DNA of 64,000 bases. Source: Apus apus (lineage: Eukaryota > Chordata > Aves > Apodiformes > Apodidae). Shown here piece by piece: positions 46,901-58,946 of this stretch. Made by a program: the position numbers and the translations under genes. Each line of letters starts with the position of its first letter. Within the stretch, counting starts at the first letter, position 1. The notes below the pieces were generated by a model, which worked only from the letters and a program-made list of their open reading frames with translations, was not told the DNA's origin and made no database searches. Location of the stretch: the NCBI RefSeq assembly GCF_020740795.1, contig NC_067295.1:2728501-2792500 (forward strand), in the 5' to 3' direction.

Positions 46901-49900
46901 CTGGCCTGAAAACCTCCCATTGCCAGCCCAGGCAGGTTGTGAGAGATGTAACTCATATCACTCTGATGAGGCTGTTCCTGTTCCTGCCACTTCATTTCAA
47001 CTTGATTTTGCAACAACAGTCGAGCTGACAGAGATTTATCTTGTGGCTCATTTTAAACTTCAAGTGGATTCCAGACTCCAGGAAAGTATAAAGGCTTGAT
47101 TCCTCAAGGGTCAGAAAAGAAGGCTAGGAAATGGTGCTGGGTTCAAATGAAGGAAAAGGATTTGGTGGTTATGAGGGTGAGAATTTATCACGCTGGAATC
47201 TCATGACCTGTTGGCGATGGGAACGAGTGGTTTTTACACATGGGATGTTTCAAGCTGGGTTGGCCAGATCACCAGTAATATAAACCCTTTGTAGCCTCAT
47301 ATTTCATGAGATATCAGGCCTGAAAGCTATCAGTGGTCTCAGGGTTTTGCAATGTTTTTTTTGGTACCATTCCAAAATTGATCAGAAACCATCTCATTCA
47401 GCCCTGGACAAAAGCAATGGATGAAGAGCCCCTGTGGATGCACCTGCTCAGCTCAGGGCATTACCTTTGGCTGCAGGTTTTAACCCCAGGAAGGATATGC
47501 CTGCAGCAGCTCACCCACTTCAGGGAGGTCAGCCAGTGTGGCAGTTTCTGTATCCTCTGCAAACATGTGGTCAAACAGGAACGATCCGTTCAGGTGCTCG
47601 ACAAACGCTGTCTTTGGAGAGAACAGAGCAACAGATGTCAAATAAAGAGTGTCAACCTCCTGCCAGCCCTCAGGATGTGTCTCCTATGAGCATTTGACCC
47701 ACAGGGGTGCAGACACAGTGATACCAACACAATAGATGCACCAACCAAGGCATTAAACCATGGCAGGGGGCTTGGAGCTAGAGGATCTTTAAGGTCCCTT
47801 CCAACCCAAGGTGCTTTATGATTGTGTCAGGGGATGTTTAGATTGGATATCAGGAACAATTTCTTTCCCCAAAGGGTTGTCAGGCCCTGGCACAGGCTGC
47901 CCAGGGAACTGGTGGAGTCACCATCCCTGGAGGGATTTAAGAGCTGTGCAGATGTGGTGCTGAGGGACATAGGTCAGTGGTGGCCTTGGCAGGGCTGGGT
48001 TAATGTTTGGACCTGCTGACCTTAAAGGTTTTTTTTCCAACCAAAACAATTCTTTGATTCTATGAAAGCCCCCTGCAACTGGAGTGAAAACCATCCTGGT
48101 TCTCACATGGCTTTGCTGCTAGAACTCTGTATCCTAAGGACAGAAAACACCATTTTATCCAATATAAAACATTGTCCCATACAGGCTATTGAGCCTTTCC
48201 AATAAGGAGCCAGTGGACTTTGGGAGGGGCTGGAGGGAAGAGCTGCAGGTGTCCTCCTAGTCACTCAGCCCTGCTCTTCAGCAGGTTTGATCTTCCAGAG
48301 GGCTGGAACAATGAGCCAGACCATGACTGAAAGCACCATTCTGCCTGCTCTTGTTCTCAGTCTGCTCACAGGGCTGCAGCCATCTCTGAAAGCCCTGAAG
48401 AGTTTAACCATAAAACTAATGAAAAGCATTAACTTAGTGTGAAGGAGAAAAAACAAGTCAGTGCAGCATGAAAATGCCAACAGCTCCCTCAGACCTCTGA
48501 TTTTCTTAATCTCTTGTCAGGCTGATAAGATCCTTGGGTATGATTTACTGTTTGGCTTTGCAGGGTCCATATCTGTAATTTCATTGTTCAGGCAAAAGAA
48601 TGATGTTCCCCTATGTCACATGTATTCCACAGCAGCTCCTCTTTTCATTCCAAAACTGAGATTTGGAGATCACAGAGATTAATCCCAGCCTCAGTTTAAG
48701 AATAGTTGATGTTAACCTCTCATTAAATCTTCAAGCAGGTAAAAGAGGAGTCAGTATCTGTTGTGCTTCTTTCTCCCAAGACAATAGACAGCCAGGCAAA
48801 GAGAACATACCTGGTGGTATTCCAGCTCTTTCTGCTTTGCTTGTTTTTCCTCCAGCTGGGCCAGGGCCTCAGCCTCCTCCTGCTCCAGCTCCTCAATGCG
48901 ATCGTGATACTTAAAATCTGCAGCTTCTCGCTGAGAAATAGAGAGGAATAAAATATTAGATCATCCAGTTTTGCTCAACAAGTCTGGGCATAAGGATTCA
49001 GTCTTCTAGAAGATGCACCTGAGCGACAGCTGCCTCTCCATTTCTTTGTGGGCTTTCTTATTAAACTACCTGTGAAGTCTCTAACTCATTCCCCATCCCA
49101 GCTTTTGTTGGCATTTTGCTCTGACTCTGCACTCAATCCATCTGAGCTGATTCAGTCTCAGGAAACTTTCCTCTCCCCATTTCCTCATCCTTAGGGTTGT
49201 TTTTTTCTTTTTTTTAGCAGGAGACCCCATTTTGACTTCTAGAATTTCAGCTTAGATTTATTCGTTCAGCTACGAAGTTTAATACATTTACTAGGGAGGG
49301 GAAGGCTCTTCTGAGGAGTGGATGGCAGAGTAGTTAACAGGGGCAAGAACCCTTGAAGCTGAAGCCTGACAAATGGAAGTATGTGATTCTGTGATGCACT
49401 GTCTGTGTGAGCAGGGACTGGCCTCAATGACCTGGGAAGTCCTTCCAGTCCTATGGCAAAAGTGATGTCTATTCCAAGTCCAGCTCCTGCTCTGTGCCAG
49501 GCAAATTTACAATTAATGGTGTTCTTTGGTTACTAAAAAAAAATACAGGGATCCATCTCTCCAGGCTGGTCTCCACTGAGATTTCCTGCTCTCTAAGGAG
49601 GCTCCCACTCAACTGCAGCCTCCCTGTGGTAGGATTACCCAGGCCTCCCTCCCCAACACAGCCACTGATTTTCCCAAAAGCTGGGAAGGCATCATGGCTC
49701 TGCCACCTCTGCCTCTGTCACATCTGATGGAATTTGGCCTGCAAGTTCACAGCTGCTCTGCTGAGGCTAAATAAACACTCCACGTTGCTATAAACCTAAT
49801 TCCTGCAGGGAACCAGCCCCAAATGCTAGAATGTTGCTGGCACACCAAGAAAGCAAATGATCTGCAAGAGGCTGGAGCTCCATTTTCCCAAGCAGGGAAT

Positions 49901-52900
49901 GGAGAAACACTTACCGTGGTGTCATTCACAAGCTTGAAATCCAAATACAGCAGGTCTGGGAGGTGAGCAACAACAAAGAGCTTGTAGTGCTCGTCGTGGC
50001 AGAGAGGGTTCCCCGACAGATTCAGCGAGCGTAAGTTTTTAAACCTCCTGAGATAGGTCACCTACAGCCCAGGGAAAGAGATTCTGTGCTTCCAGGGCTG
50101 GGAGATACACCCAGCCTTGAAATGTGTTGCTTTTTTTTAGTTAGGTTGCAATACCTGTCCTGCCCTGCTGCCAAACAGGCAACATCAAATCACAGGTTTC
50201 TAACCCTTTCAGGAAAGGAAAGAATTAAATTCACTGTGTGATTATATCCAGGAGGGGTGTAGGGAGAGGGGTGGGGTGGAGAAATCCCAGGTCTTGGGTT
50301 GGTGAAGTGCCCTCAGAAGAACCCCAAATAAATCCTAGTCTCTTCTCCCTCCTTTTCTCACATGTTGCTATTTATTCCTCGTCCAGCTTTCCCGGGAACC
50401 CACAGGAATTTTGCCATGGCTGAAAGCAGTAAAAGAACAGGGCCCTGTGAGTCAATAATCCCACAGAAATAGCTGCAATAAGCACTTAACAGCAGGACAG
50501 CTCACCAAAATCTCAAACTACAGAGGGAGTGAAATCCTAAGGACAATTTTCTCCTCTAAAGAGGAGCTGGGACACGTTGGCAAATGCCAGATTTAGAATA
50601 TTTGAACCTTTGACAGGGAACACTTGCAAAGCTCAGGAGCACTCACGTCTTCCAGAACAGTCAGGTTGTTCTTCCCAATGGAGAAAACCTGCAGCTCTTG
50701 CAATGTGTCCATGTGCTCCATTTTAGATATTCTGTTACTGTAGAGACTGAGGTCCTGCAGCTTGACAAGGGTGTCCAGGCCCTCAATTACTTCAATATTA
50801 TTGAAGGACAAGTCTGGGGAAGAGTATAAAAATCAAATGTTTTACAGGCAAAAGTAAAAAACAGTAAAATTCTCTCTTGTAGAACCTGTATTTAGCCTGG
50901 TTCTTGACTGAGGAGTTTACATGCAGTCTTTTCCTCAGGGGTGTTCAGTGTCCCAGAGGAAAGGCCTGGCATTACATCATCATTCAGGGGTAAGTCACCT
51001 CCAATTATTTGATTTAGAGAATAATTTGGCTTTTAAATATTCCTAGAAACTAACTCTTCTGCCCCTTTTTCTCACCCATGGATTTCCAGTAAAGTAATGA
51101 GGTGCCCAGTGGCCTGGTTGATGGTTGGACTCGATGATCTTGAAGGTCTTTTCCAACCTAAATGACTCTGTGACAAATCTGACACTCCCTGTCTTGTTTC
51201 TTGCAGACTCTTGCTGGCCACACCAATGCCCAGAGTCATGGTCATTCCTGTGGGACCAACACATGCCAGTCCCTGTTGCCAGTGGAGGCAGGCAAAGGCA
51301 TGTTACTCACTTTAGCTATTTCACTCCTTGAAATTTCCTCTTATCCAGCCAGAACATCTATCCTAACAGCTACATTCATCATGACTAAGGCCAGGATTTG
51401 CCCTCAGGCCTGTACTGAGTGATTCAGGAGCCCCAAACCAGTTGATGAGGTTACCAGCTCCCTGCACCCCAGCCCTGGGATGGCAAAGATGCAGCAGCTG
51501 CTGAACCACCATGGCCTGTGGGCAAACGGAACCCATGAGGGTGCTTCAAACCACTCTGATCCATCGTGGTGGTCAGCTGTTGGTTCACAAGGACATTAGT
51601 CAGCTGTGCAGCAGAAGGTGCACAAGAACAAATGGAAGAAACCACTGGACACTTCAAGCTGTGCTTAGGAACTGAAGCCCCCTTTGCTTTTCTCAAGGGT
51701 GGCTGAGGATGTATTTACACTGCCAGCCAGGAAGTGGCTGCAGTTCCCAGAGAATGCTCTAAGCCATGAAGCTGCAGCAGCAAACTCACCAATCTGCCCA
51801 GCATCCAAACCTGCACCCCTGTGTGAAGCTGCTATCAGAATGCCAAGTTTTAGTTAAAAAGGAGTCACTTGAGACTACAAGGATGGGCACTTCTTGGGAC
51901 AACAAGGACAAATCCCTCTGTAAAGGTACAATTGCCTTTAAAGGGTTCCAGTTGGCAAAACACCTACATTCCCTTTGAAAACAAAATGTAGGCCTCTAAA
52001 TCACAGAGGTGTATCCCTAAGAATTGTTGAAAGTCACCTCCAAATACAAGTACAATCCCTGGAAACAACCTTGAAAACTCAGCTTCCTGTTCCTTTTCAT
52101 ACCGAAGGTATTAAAACCTGTTTTGAAATGTTCAAGGACAGGTTTGCAGCTCTGACAGGCATCTTGACATTTGACAGTCAAATGAGGAAACACAGGGGGA
52201 GCTGACAGTCTTCCCTGGGAAAGCTCCTCTCGGTGTTGGAGGAGGAATGTGACATCCTGGCTCTAGCACAGGCAGCAGCTTTGTGCCTGCAAAGGCATCA
52301 GCCTCATCTGCCTGGATCTTACCCAGCCACACCAGGTGAACCAGAGTCTCCAGAGCTTCAATCTTCTCAATGATGTTGTTGTCCAGCTGCAGTTTTGTCA
52401 GACTCTCAAACTGCCACATATTATCAATCTGCAGGATATCTAAAACCACAGGGTGAAAAAAACAGGCAAACAAACAACAAACCAGACTTGATTTTCATGT
52501 GAAACAGCTTTCAGTTTAGTGGACATGCTATCTTGCACATGGAAAACATGTCCAGCCTTCCCTCCAAGGTGATTTTCAGCAGATAACAACAGCATGTGAT
52601 GGCTCCTCTGGAGAGCTGAGAGGTCCTCTGGCTGGGTGAGAGTTCAGTCAAAAACCCAGGTAACCTCCACGTCCTGCCCCAGCACACACTGCTCCTCAGC
52701 CATGGCAAGGAGCCCACCAGGAGCTGCTGACCACAGGCTGCAGGCAGGAGGGGCTTTAGGAATCCACTATGGGAGGACTTGACCTTCATTTTCCTTTCTG
52801 GCTCCAAGCAGGAGGCTTGGGATGAGACTCAGCTTCTCTCCACATTTGCAAGCCAGCAGTGGCCAGCTGCTGCTTTGAAAAATTCCTCTCCTGCTCCTGG

Positions 52901-53998
52901 GATTCTCATCACAGGAAAGCAAGGAAGGATCTACTCTGTGTGTGAAAGGCTGCAGTTTAGAGCTAATCAATATCCCTGCATTTAGCTTTCTCCAAAACCA
53001 GAGTCACAAGGGCAAGCCACCAGGCACCACTGCAAAACACTGGGACCAAGGTGGCAGAAAATGCAGGACATTCTCCCTCCTCAATCTCTTTTCCCCCTGC
53101 AACAGCTTCCCAGTAGATCTCGTTAGCTGCTCTGCTGCCATCCTTAATTAATGAGTGCAGAGCAAAGCAAGGAATTGCACAAACAAAATATTCACACAGC
53201 TGTGTCTTGTATTTGCTGACAAACCCGTGCAGGATCAGGTAACATGGAGGCTGTTCTAAGGAACATAAACTTGCATCATGTTCCTGAAGCACACAATGAA
53301 TAATCAAAAGCAGCTTTTTGCCCAGGAAATAACATCCCCCCCCAGTACTCAGATATTGAGCCAAATGTTCTTCCTTTTCATTTTTTGAATGCAAGTTTAC
53401 AACTGCTTTGACAGTAGAAGGCAAGCTGGGATAATGCTACAGATGACCAGAGGAAGCCACCAAATGGGGCTGTAATCACCATCATCTCCCAAACAGCTCT
53501 CACATCATCACCAGCCATGGCAGAGCCTGCCCAGGGTTTGATTTGTCCTCCTGCCAAAGGGCCCAACAGGCCGGTGGCCTGTAGGTGTCCCCACAATATA
53601 AACGTTAAGAACAGCAGTGATAATAAAGGCTTAAAGTCACCCCACCAGCACAAGCACCTGGCTCTCTCTAGTCAAACTACTTCACACAGGTAGGACTGCA
53701 AATCCAAGTCCAGACGCTGCTTTTCACATAACAAATCCAAGCTAATGATGATTGTTTAATTGCCAATTAGCCCCTTTGTGCTGAATTCTATTACTCTCTA
53801 ACAAAAGAAGAAGAGAAAAAAGTGTATTTTCTGATACTCACTTCTAAAACTAAGATGTAGCTCTGTCACCTCCTTAAAGTTAATACCATCTATTTTGGCA
53901 AGCTCCCTGAGGTCCTCTGGATACTCCTCTTCAATGGCTTTCTGAACCATTTCGTCATCAATAACATTTGGCTCGATGCTGTTGGGTAACTGGCTCAT
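37977..53998 (-). CDS. DRC3: DRC3 (LRRC48), nexin-dynein regulatory complex subunit 3 (complete)
   Basis: DRC3 is a subunit of the nexin-dynein regulatory complex in motile cilia and flagella. Twelve coding exons give 522 residues (human 523): 53842-53998, 52323-52439, 50647-50813, 49915-50061, 48811-48930, 47499-47611, 45578-45752, 42321-42452, 40978-41048, 40077-40200, 38553-38684 and 37977-38090. The N-terminus ([19 protein letters not shown]) leads into leucine-rich repeats (residues about 50-190, e.g. [51 protein letters not shown]) and then long coiled coils ([39 protein letters not shown]). Two introns are of AT-AC U12 type; the rest are GT-AG. A noncoding first exon is likely: an acceptor lies at 54015/54016 and a donor at 55532/55533. 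Introns are rich in CR1 pieces. Confidence 0.95.
38108..38460 (-). mobile_element. CR1 LINE 3' fragment
   Basis: Antisense, very similar to the copy at 18.1-18.5 kb, in the last DRC3 intron only 18 bases from the start of the last exon (its end is 38090). Confidence 0.93.
40201..40977 (-). other. DRC3: U12-type AT-AC intron of DRC3 (between exons 40978-41048 and 40077-40200)
   Basis: The 5' splice site reads GGGTT|ATATCCTTTG, the branch element is TTCCTTAAC (40213-40221), and the intron ends GTAC|C, with the branch A about 12 bases from the end. These match the minor-spliceosome AT-AC consensus almost perfectly. Joining TT|C gives [19 protein letters not shown], colinear with human FIENVQSLMAQCRDLENHH. 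No GT-AG alternative keeps frame and length. Phase 2, 777 bases. Confidence 0.9.
42847..42993 (+). mobile_element. CR1 LINE 3' tail
   Basis: Sense, about 147 bases, ending GGGATTCTATGATCC. Confidence 0.92.
44653..44988 (+). mobile_element. CR1 LINE 3' fragment
   Basis: Sense, about 335 bases, ending CATTCTATCATTCTATGAAA. Confidence 0.93.
45338..45450 (+). mobile_element. CR1-like fragment (old)
   Basis: Contains GGTTGCCCAGAGAGGCTGTG and CTCCATCCTTC as in older CR1 families; no intact 3' tail. Confidence 0.6.
45753..47498 (-). other. DRC3: U12-type AT-AC intron of DRC3 (between exons 47499-47611 and 45578-45752)
   Basis: The 5' splice site reads CAGGC|ATATCCTTCC, the branch-like element is TACCTTGAC (45762-45770), and the intron ends GTCAC|A, with the branch A about 10 bases from the end. 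Joining GC|A gives [20 protein letters not shown], colinear with human VGELLETYKDKFVIICVNIF. Ordinary GT donors nearby either delete the conserved GELLQ or add residues. Phase 2, 1,746 bases; a CR1 of about 560 bp lies inside. Confidence 0.87.
46030..46588 (+). mobile_element. CR1 LINE 3' fragment, longest in window
   Basis: Sense, about 560 bases, from CTGCAGCACTGTGTCCTGTT-type sequence to GGGATTCTATGAAGC. It lies inside the DRC3 U12 intron. Confidence 0.93.
47764..47822 (+). mobile_element. CR1 LINE 3' tail, first of two adjacent
   Basis: Ends TCCCTTCCAACCCAAGGTGC...TTTATGATT and abuts the next copy. Confidence 0.8.
47826..48067 (+). mobile_element. CR1 LINE 3' fragment, second of two adjacent
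   Basis: Same subfamily as the copy at 18.8-19.0 kb, ending CAATTCTTTGATTCTATGAA. Confidence 0.88.
48931..53841 (-). other. DRC3: DRC3 introns between the first five coding exons
   Basis: Excluding the exons at 49915-50061, 50647-50813 and 52323-52439, this stretch holds only one short CR1 tail (about 51.11-51.18 kb) and a weak CR1-like piece near 49.4 kb. No other gene is seen. Confidence 0.6.
51108..51176 (+). mobile_element. CR1 LINE 3' tail, short
   Basis: GATGGTTGGACTCGATGATC...CCAACCTAAATGACTCTGTG, about 68 bases. Confidence 0.8.
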
Positions 53999-54796
53999 TT
54001 TCAGTCAGTTTCAGGCTGAAAGGACAGAGGAGAAAAAGAAATAAAATCACTGCCTGGCTACTATTGCCAACATTCATTGAAGGGGAGTGACAGTTCCAAG
54101 GCATTAAGAGCAGAACATTAAGGAGATCAAACACTCCACAGCTGGTAGCAATGACAGACTTGACTTTTATCACAAAGTCACTAATGTGGCTCCAGAGCTG
54201 TGAAATGGCCGGGCACCATCACCTGCCAACTTCACACCACATTTGAGTGTTTTCCATGAAGAAAGCCAGGATTTGGCCAGATAAATAGACCAGGAAATGA
54301 GGCCTTTTGAACAGTAACGATTTACTGCATGGCAATCACCCATTGCTGAAGCCCATTTTCATGACAAGGGTGTATTCATGGCTCTGTGGGCTGTTTAATC
54401 TACTTTTAAAAGGTAAGTTTCTCAGTATGGGCAGGTTTGATTTAGAAAGTGAGGCATGTACTTATAGCCTGGGAAACTTAACAACAGCAGCTTGCTGAAT
54501 TCTCAACAGCAACATCATAATAAAAGTGAAAACAAACTTGAGGAAGGAGGAAAAGTTATAAACAATAACAGTGATTTTTTTGAAGGAGCCAATTAATGCA
54601 GATCCATAGTAAAGGTCACCTAGTTCAGTTTATGTTTAGCACTGCACCTAAACACCTGGGAAACAGACATTTCTGTCAGTCAAAACTTGCTGTTCTGGCG
54701 TTGTCACGTAAATATCCCCAATGTCACCCAGGAGGCAGTGAGATAACTTATTTCTCTAGAACTGTGAACAGCTAGTGAATTATAAGCACAGAGCAT

Positions 54797-55098
54797 GCAG
54801 TCCCAGACTGGTTTGGGTTGGAAGGGACCTTAAAGCTCATCCAGTCCAATCCCCCTGCGTGGGCAGGGACACCTCCCAGCAGCCCAGGTTGCTCCAAGCC
54901 CCATCCAACCTGCCCTTCAACACTGCCAGGGATGGGGCAGCCACAGCTTCTCTGGGAAACCTGGGCCAGGGTCTCACAGGAAAGAATTTCTTCCTAATAT
55001 CGTATCTAAATCTCCCCTCTTTTATTTTAAAACTGTTACTCCTTGTCCTGTCACTACATGCCTTTAAAAAGTCCCTCTCCAGCTTTCTTTTCAGTATG
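54797..55098 (-). mobile_element. CR1 LINE 3' fragment
   Basis: Antisense, about 300 bases, in the DRC3 5' UTR intron. Confidence 0.92.
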
Positions 55099-55532
55099 AA
55101 GGACATAAAACTTTTGCTTGTGTAAAATGTGTATAATCATAGAAGAAGTTCTGCTTTTTTTTGCCATAGGAGGACAGGAGGAACAAACGTCTGTGTTCAG
55201 AGTTTTCTCCTTGTCATGGCTTTTAATTAACAATGAAGCCTCTCCATGGTGTGCTCAGTTGGACCGAGGAGTAGCAGGTTCTGGGTTTATTCATCCTTGA
55301 CCTGCCAGACTTTCCCCTTCTTTTGTATCTGTCTGTCGTTTCTTCAGGCGGGGCAGCGGGTCTGGCACCCAGACAAGCTGCTGCTCAGAGCCCCGGGCCT
55401 GGGAAGCAGCGCCACGACCCCGACCCCCCCCCGGCCCTGCAGGGCCCAGGGACGGGACTCAGCCTCTGCCTGGCTGGCTGCAGCTGCTGCGGCCTTCCCA
55501 GCACGTCCCGCCCGGCCCCTCAGGCCTCTTAC

Positions 55533-56059
55533 CGCCTCCGGGCCCGCTCCGCGCCCCCGGTACCGGCCCGGTTGCCAAGGAAGCCCAGGCGCGTTGCTAA
55601 GGTGTGCCACGTGACATGCCCAGCCTCCAATCGGCGGGCAGGGGGCGGGAAGGCTGGCTGCTAATCAGAGCGCGAGAAATCCGTGTCAGCCAATCAGCGC
55701 CCGCGCCGTGCCCCCGGGGAGGGAGGAGTCCCGCATGATTGACGTTTCTCTAGCCCAATAATATCAGAGAACGGTTCGGCCGTTGCCCAATGGGGAAAGG
55801 CGGTGGCGGCGTCCCCGCTGTCCATCAACCGGGAGGCGTGGCGGGGGCGGGGCTGACGCGGGGGCGGGCTCCTGCCTTGACAGTGATTGGCACTCCCGCT
55901 GGCCTATGACCGCACAGCACCTCCGGCCGCCGCCCAATCGAGTGCAGGGAGGCGGGGCAAACTCCGCAGAGCCAGCTGTGATTGGTGCGCGCAGCTGCCC
56001 GTCAGGGCGGGGCGGGGGAGGGAGGGGGTGGCCGGGCCGCTGTTTGTTGTCATCCCAAG
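55533..56059. promoter_or_regulatory. Divergent CpG promoter of DRC3 (minus) and TOM1L2 (plus)
   Basis: The region is CpG-rich and contains seven CCAAT/ATTGG boxes (55627, 55690, 55755, 55787, 55886, 55934 and 55981). Two RFX (X-box) half-sites, GTTGCC (55571) and GTTGCT (55593), lie next to the inferred DRC3 first exon, fitting a ciliary gene. A CACGTGAC E-box (55608-55615) of the USF/TFEB type follows. A donor GTAAGAGG (minus strand, 55532 downward) suggests the DRC3 noncoding exon 1 starts near 55600. No TATA box is seen. Confidence 0.65.
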
Positions 56060-56111
56060 ATGGAGTTTCTGCTGGGGAACCCGTTCAGCACCCCGGTGGG
56101 GCAGAGCCTCG
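56060..56111 (+). CDS. TOM1L2: TOM1L2, first coding exon (partial gene)
   Basis: TOM1L2 is a VHS-GAT endosomal sorting adaptor that binds ubiquitin, Tollip, clathrin and myosin VI. The exon encodes MEFLLGNPFSTPVGQSL, identical to human for the first 15 residues, and ends CCTCG|GTAAGG in phase 1. The ATG sits in the CpG island in a YY1-like context (CCAAGATGGAG). The next exon (KATDGSLQSEDW in human) is not found by 64000, so the rest of the gene lies to the right. Confidence 0.9.
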
Positions 56112-58946
56112 GTAAGGCGGCCCGAGGGGCGCAGCGGGCTCCGGGGGGAGGCTGGAGAGCCAGCGGGGCGGCTGGAGGGGGTGCGGGGCTCCAGGCAGCG
56201 GGGGGCTGTGGAGGCCCCGGGGGGCTGTCGGCGTCCATGAGGTGCTGTGGGGGTGTCTGGGGGGGCTGTGAGGGCCCGTCGAGGGGCCTGGGGGTCGGTG
56301 AGGTGCTGTGGTGGCTGTGAGGGGCCTGTGAGGTCCCGAGGACGAGTCTGAAGCCAGTAAGAGGGGGGTCTGTGGGGCTTACGGGAGGCCTGAGGTGCTG
56401 TGGGGAACTCTTGGGGTTGATGTGGGGGTCTGGAGGCGGTGTCGTATCTTTGGGGGGCTGTGGAGGAATGGGAGGGCCTGCGGGGGTAGCAGGGGTTTCA
56501 GGGTTGGGGGGGGCTTGCAGGTTGGTGAGTGCTGTAGGCCTTAGTGGGGTCTCTGGGTGTTTGTGTGGGTTGTGGAGGACTCCGGGCAGCAGAGGGCTGT
56601 GTGGGTAGCGGTGGCTTTGGGGAGGCTGTTTGCTATGAGGAAGGAGCAACTCCACTTCAAGGTGGTTGAATTATGAAGAAAAGTTTTTGCGTCCCCAGTT
56701 CCTTTTCCTGCATGTGAGCACCTTGTTACAAAGCAGCCCTGTCATTCAGCCACCTTTTTCCAAAGTGCTGAAACCTCCCTGTGCCCCTGCATATGCAGGG
56801 AGGGTGATGTGGTTTAGGAATACAAGTACGTGCTCCGTTTTCAGCCCGGAGCTTGAATTGTGGTTTTGCTAATGCTTTGGTGACATTAGGCAGGCTATTT
56901 TGAGTCAGCTTTCCCTGCATGCCCAGCCAAGGCCTTCCTGGCTTGCTATGTCTACTCCCTCCCTCCTACAGATGTGTTGACTCTCAACTGTGGCAAGTCT
57001 GGTTTTGATTTGGGTTGCCAGGGCCACAGGAGAAAGCCTGGGCACCACTGGGGAGAGTTGAATAACTTGCCTGTGGCTGGTTGGGCTGACATTGCCTCTC
57101 TTTGACCCTGAAGCAATATAAGATCACTCACATTTTGGGGGGAAAGAGCAGGAGATGGGCTCGGGTTCCTGTTCAGGTGAATGCACTTGGGCAGACATCC
57201 CTCTGCAGTGAAATCATGCTCTTGGTTTCCCTCATTTGTTTCATAAACAACAGTAATTCTGATGCCTTATTTAGGGGTTATATGCAGTATAGTGTGTAAC
57301 TGTGTAGTCTGTAGCTGTTCTGTGTTCATTTATGAAATGATGGAAAAACTGTGCAGAGTATCTGGTCATGACCTCAAACCCCAGAAGTTTTTACAGTGGT
57401 CTCTTCACCCACAGGTGCAGAGACACCCCCTCACAGAGCCAAGAGGCCCTTAAACAGCAAAGTCTCACACTGTGCTCTGGGGCTGGCTGGACTTTTGGGT
57501 TTTTTTCAGAGAGTATTGGAGCATATGTGCAGCTTGCTGTTTGCCTGGAACCATCTGGGGTGTTTATTTCTTCTGCTTAGGGAGGGAAGTGCTGAGGGTC
57601 GGAGGCTCGTAGCAAGAACAGTGACAGTTAAACATAATTTTAAAGTGAATTTGCTTTGCTGTGTGTGGGCATCTGACCACATCTGCCAGGACAGCTGGCT
57701 GCTGTGCTGCTTGGACAAGCCTTCCACAGCAAGTGCTGGGAAGGGGAGGCAACAGTTTCTCATCTGTTTATTGTCCGAGTCCTTTAGCATCAGTAAGTGC
57801 TTTAAAGCAGCTTCCTTAAGGCTTAAGAGTCACTGCAGGGGTTTAGCAGTAAAATTTACTTTTCTAGCTTTCCGCCTTTCTCACTCTGGAGTTCTTACAT
57901 TCCCCCCCCCCCTTCTCTCTGGATGAGCAGAGGCTCATTCTGCCAACTTGGAGCCTTCAAACACAAAGCTCTGGGGGAGCTGCTTTCATCAGCTGGGGTT
58001 AGGTGTGTGTGAGTGGTTATAATGCAACTTCCCTTAATGTAAAATTCAGCTGCACTTTAGAAATGTGTTTTGTTTTGGGTTTTTTTGTCATCCCCAGGGG
58101 AAAAGAGATAGCTGCAGATTTTATTTTGGAAGAAACATTTTTCTGCTTCTCCTATCACTGCCATTTATCCCTTTCTGAGACAACAGGAAAACAAAAGCAT
58201 GCCTTGTTCTCAGCCTGTGCTGGTTGCTCAGTGTTTCCACAGTTTGTTGTTGTGTTTTTTTTTTCCAATGAGCTTGTGGAATAGAATTTTCACTTACATT
58301 TCTCCTCGTTCTTTAAAAGAAACTGGATAATGTTTTATTTCTGTTTCAACATACTGTGTTGAACCACAGTTGGGATGTTTTCAAGCGAGGCATCACACTC
58401 AGCAGAAGGGAGAAGTGCAGAAAATTATGTAAGTCCATCAGCTCACCAAGAATGTGTGTTCCCTGCCAGGAGGTAGCAGTGGTTCACATGAAGATTTAAT
58501 TAGGGTTAGACAATGTCTTCAGATAAACACCAGGTCTGAAAGAACAAAGATGTCGGAGAAGTTTGGAGAGAGCTGAGAGGGGTAATACAGGGATTTTCTC
58601 TTTCCTCCTTCACTTTATCTGGAGAATGTCTGCAGCTGGACAGGCTTTTTGTGTTAACTCTTTTGCTTAATGTGGGAAAGTAATGCTAGGATGAGCTCTG
58701 AGGATTTGTAATGGAGATGGATGGAGTCTCCTGCATCTGAAGTGCCAGTTTGATGGCAGTCAGGCTCCTCGTGGCTGAAAACTACCTGATTCTTGGACTG
58801 GTTCACATCATGGTGGCCTCTGTTTAGTTTCCAGCGGTCACGTAACAGAAACTGTATAAAACACCATCATGGCTACTAATTACAAACCTCACTTAATCTT
58901 TCTTTAATCCTTTGATTGAACCTGTGGACACTGAACTGTCCTTATC

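Noticed and set aside
47488-47520. GT donors near the end of the DRC3 exon (GTGG|GTGAGC and TGGG|GTTAAA)
   Set aside because: The first removes the conserved GELLQ, the second adds unmatched residues; the AT-AC site fits the family without gaps.
49370-49455. Possible CR1 tail
   Set aside because: Only a loose resemblance (GACCTGGGAAGTCCTTCCAG); too weak to annotate.
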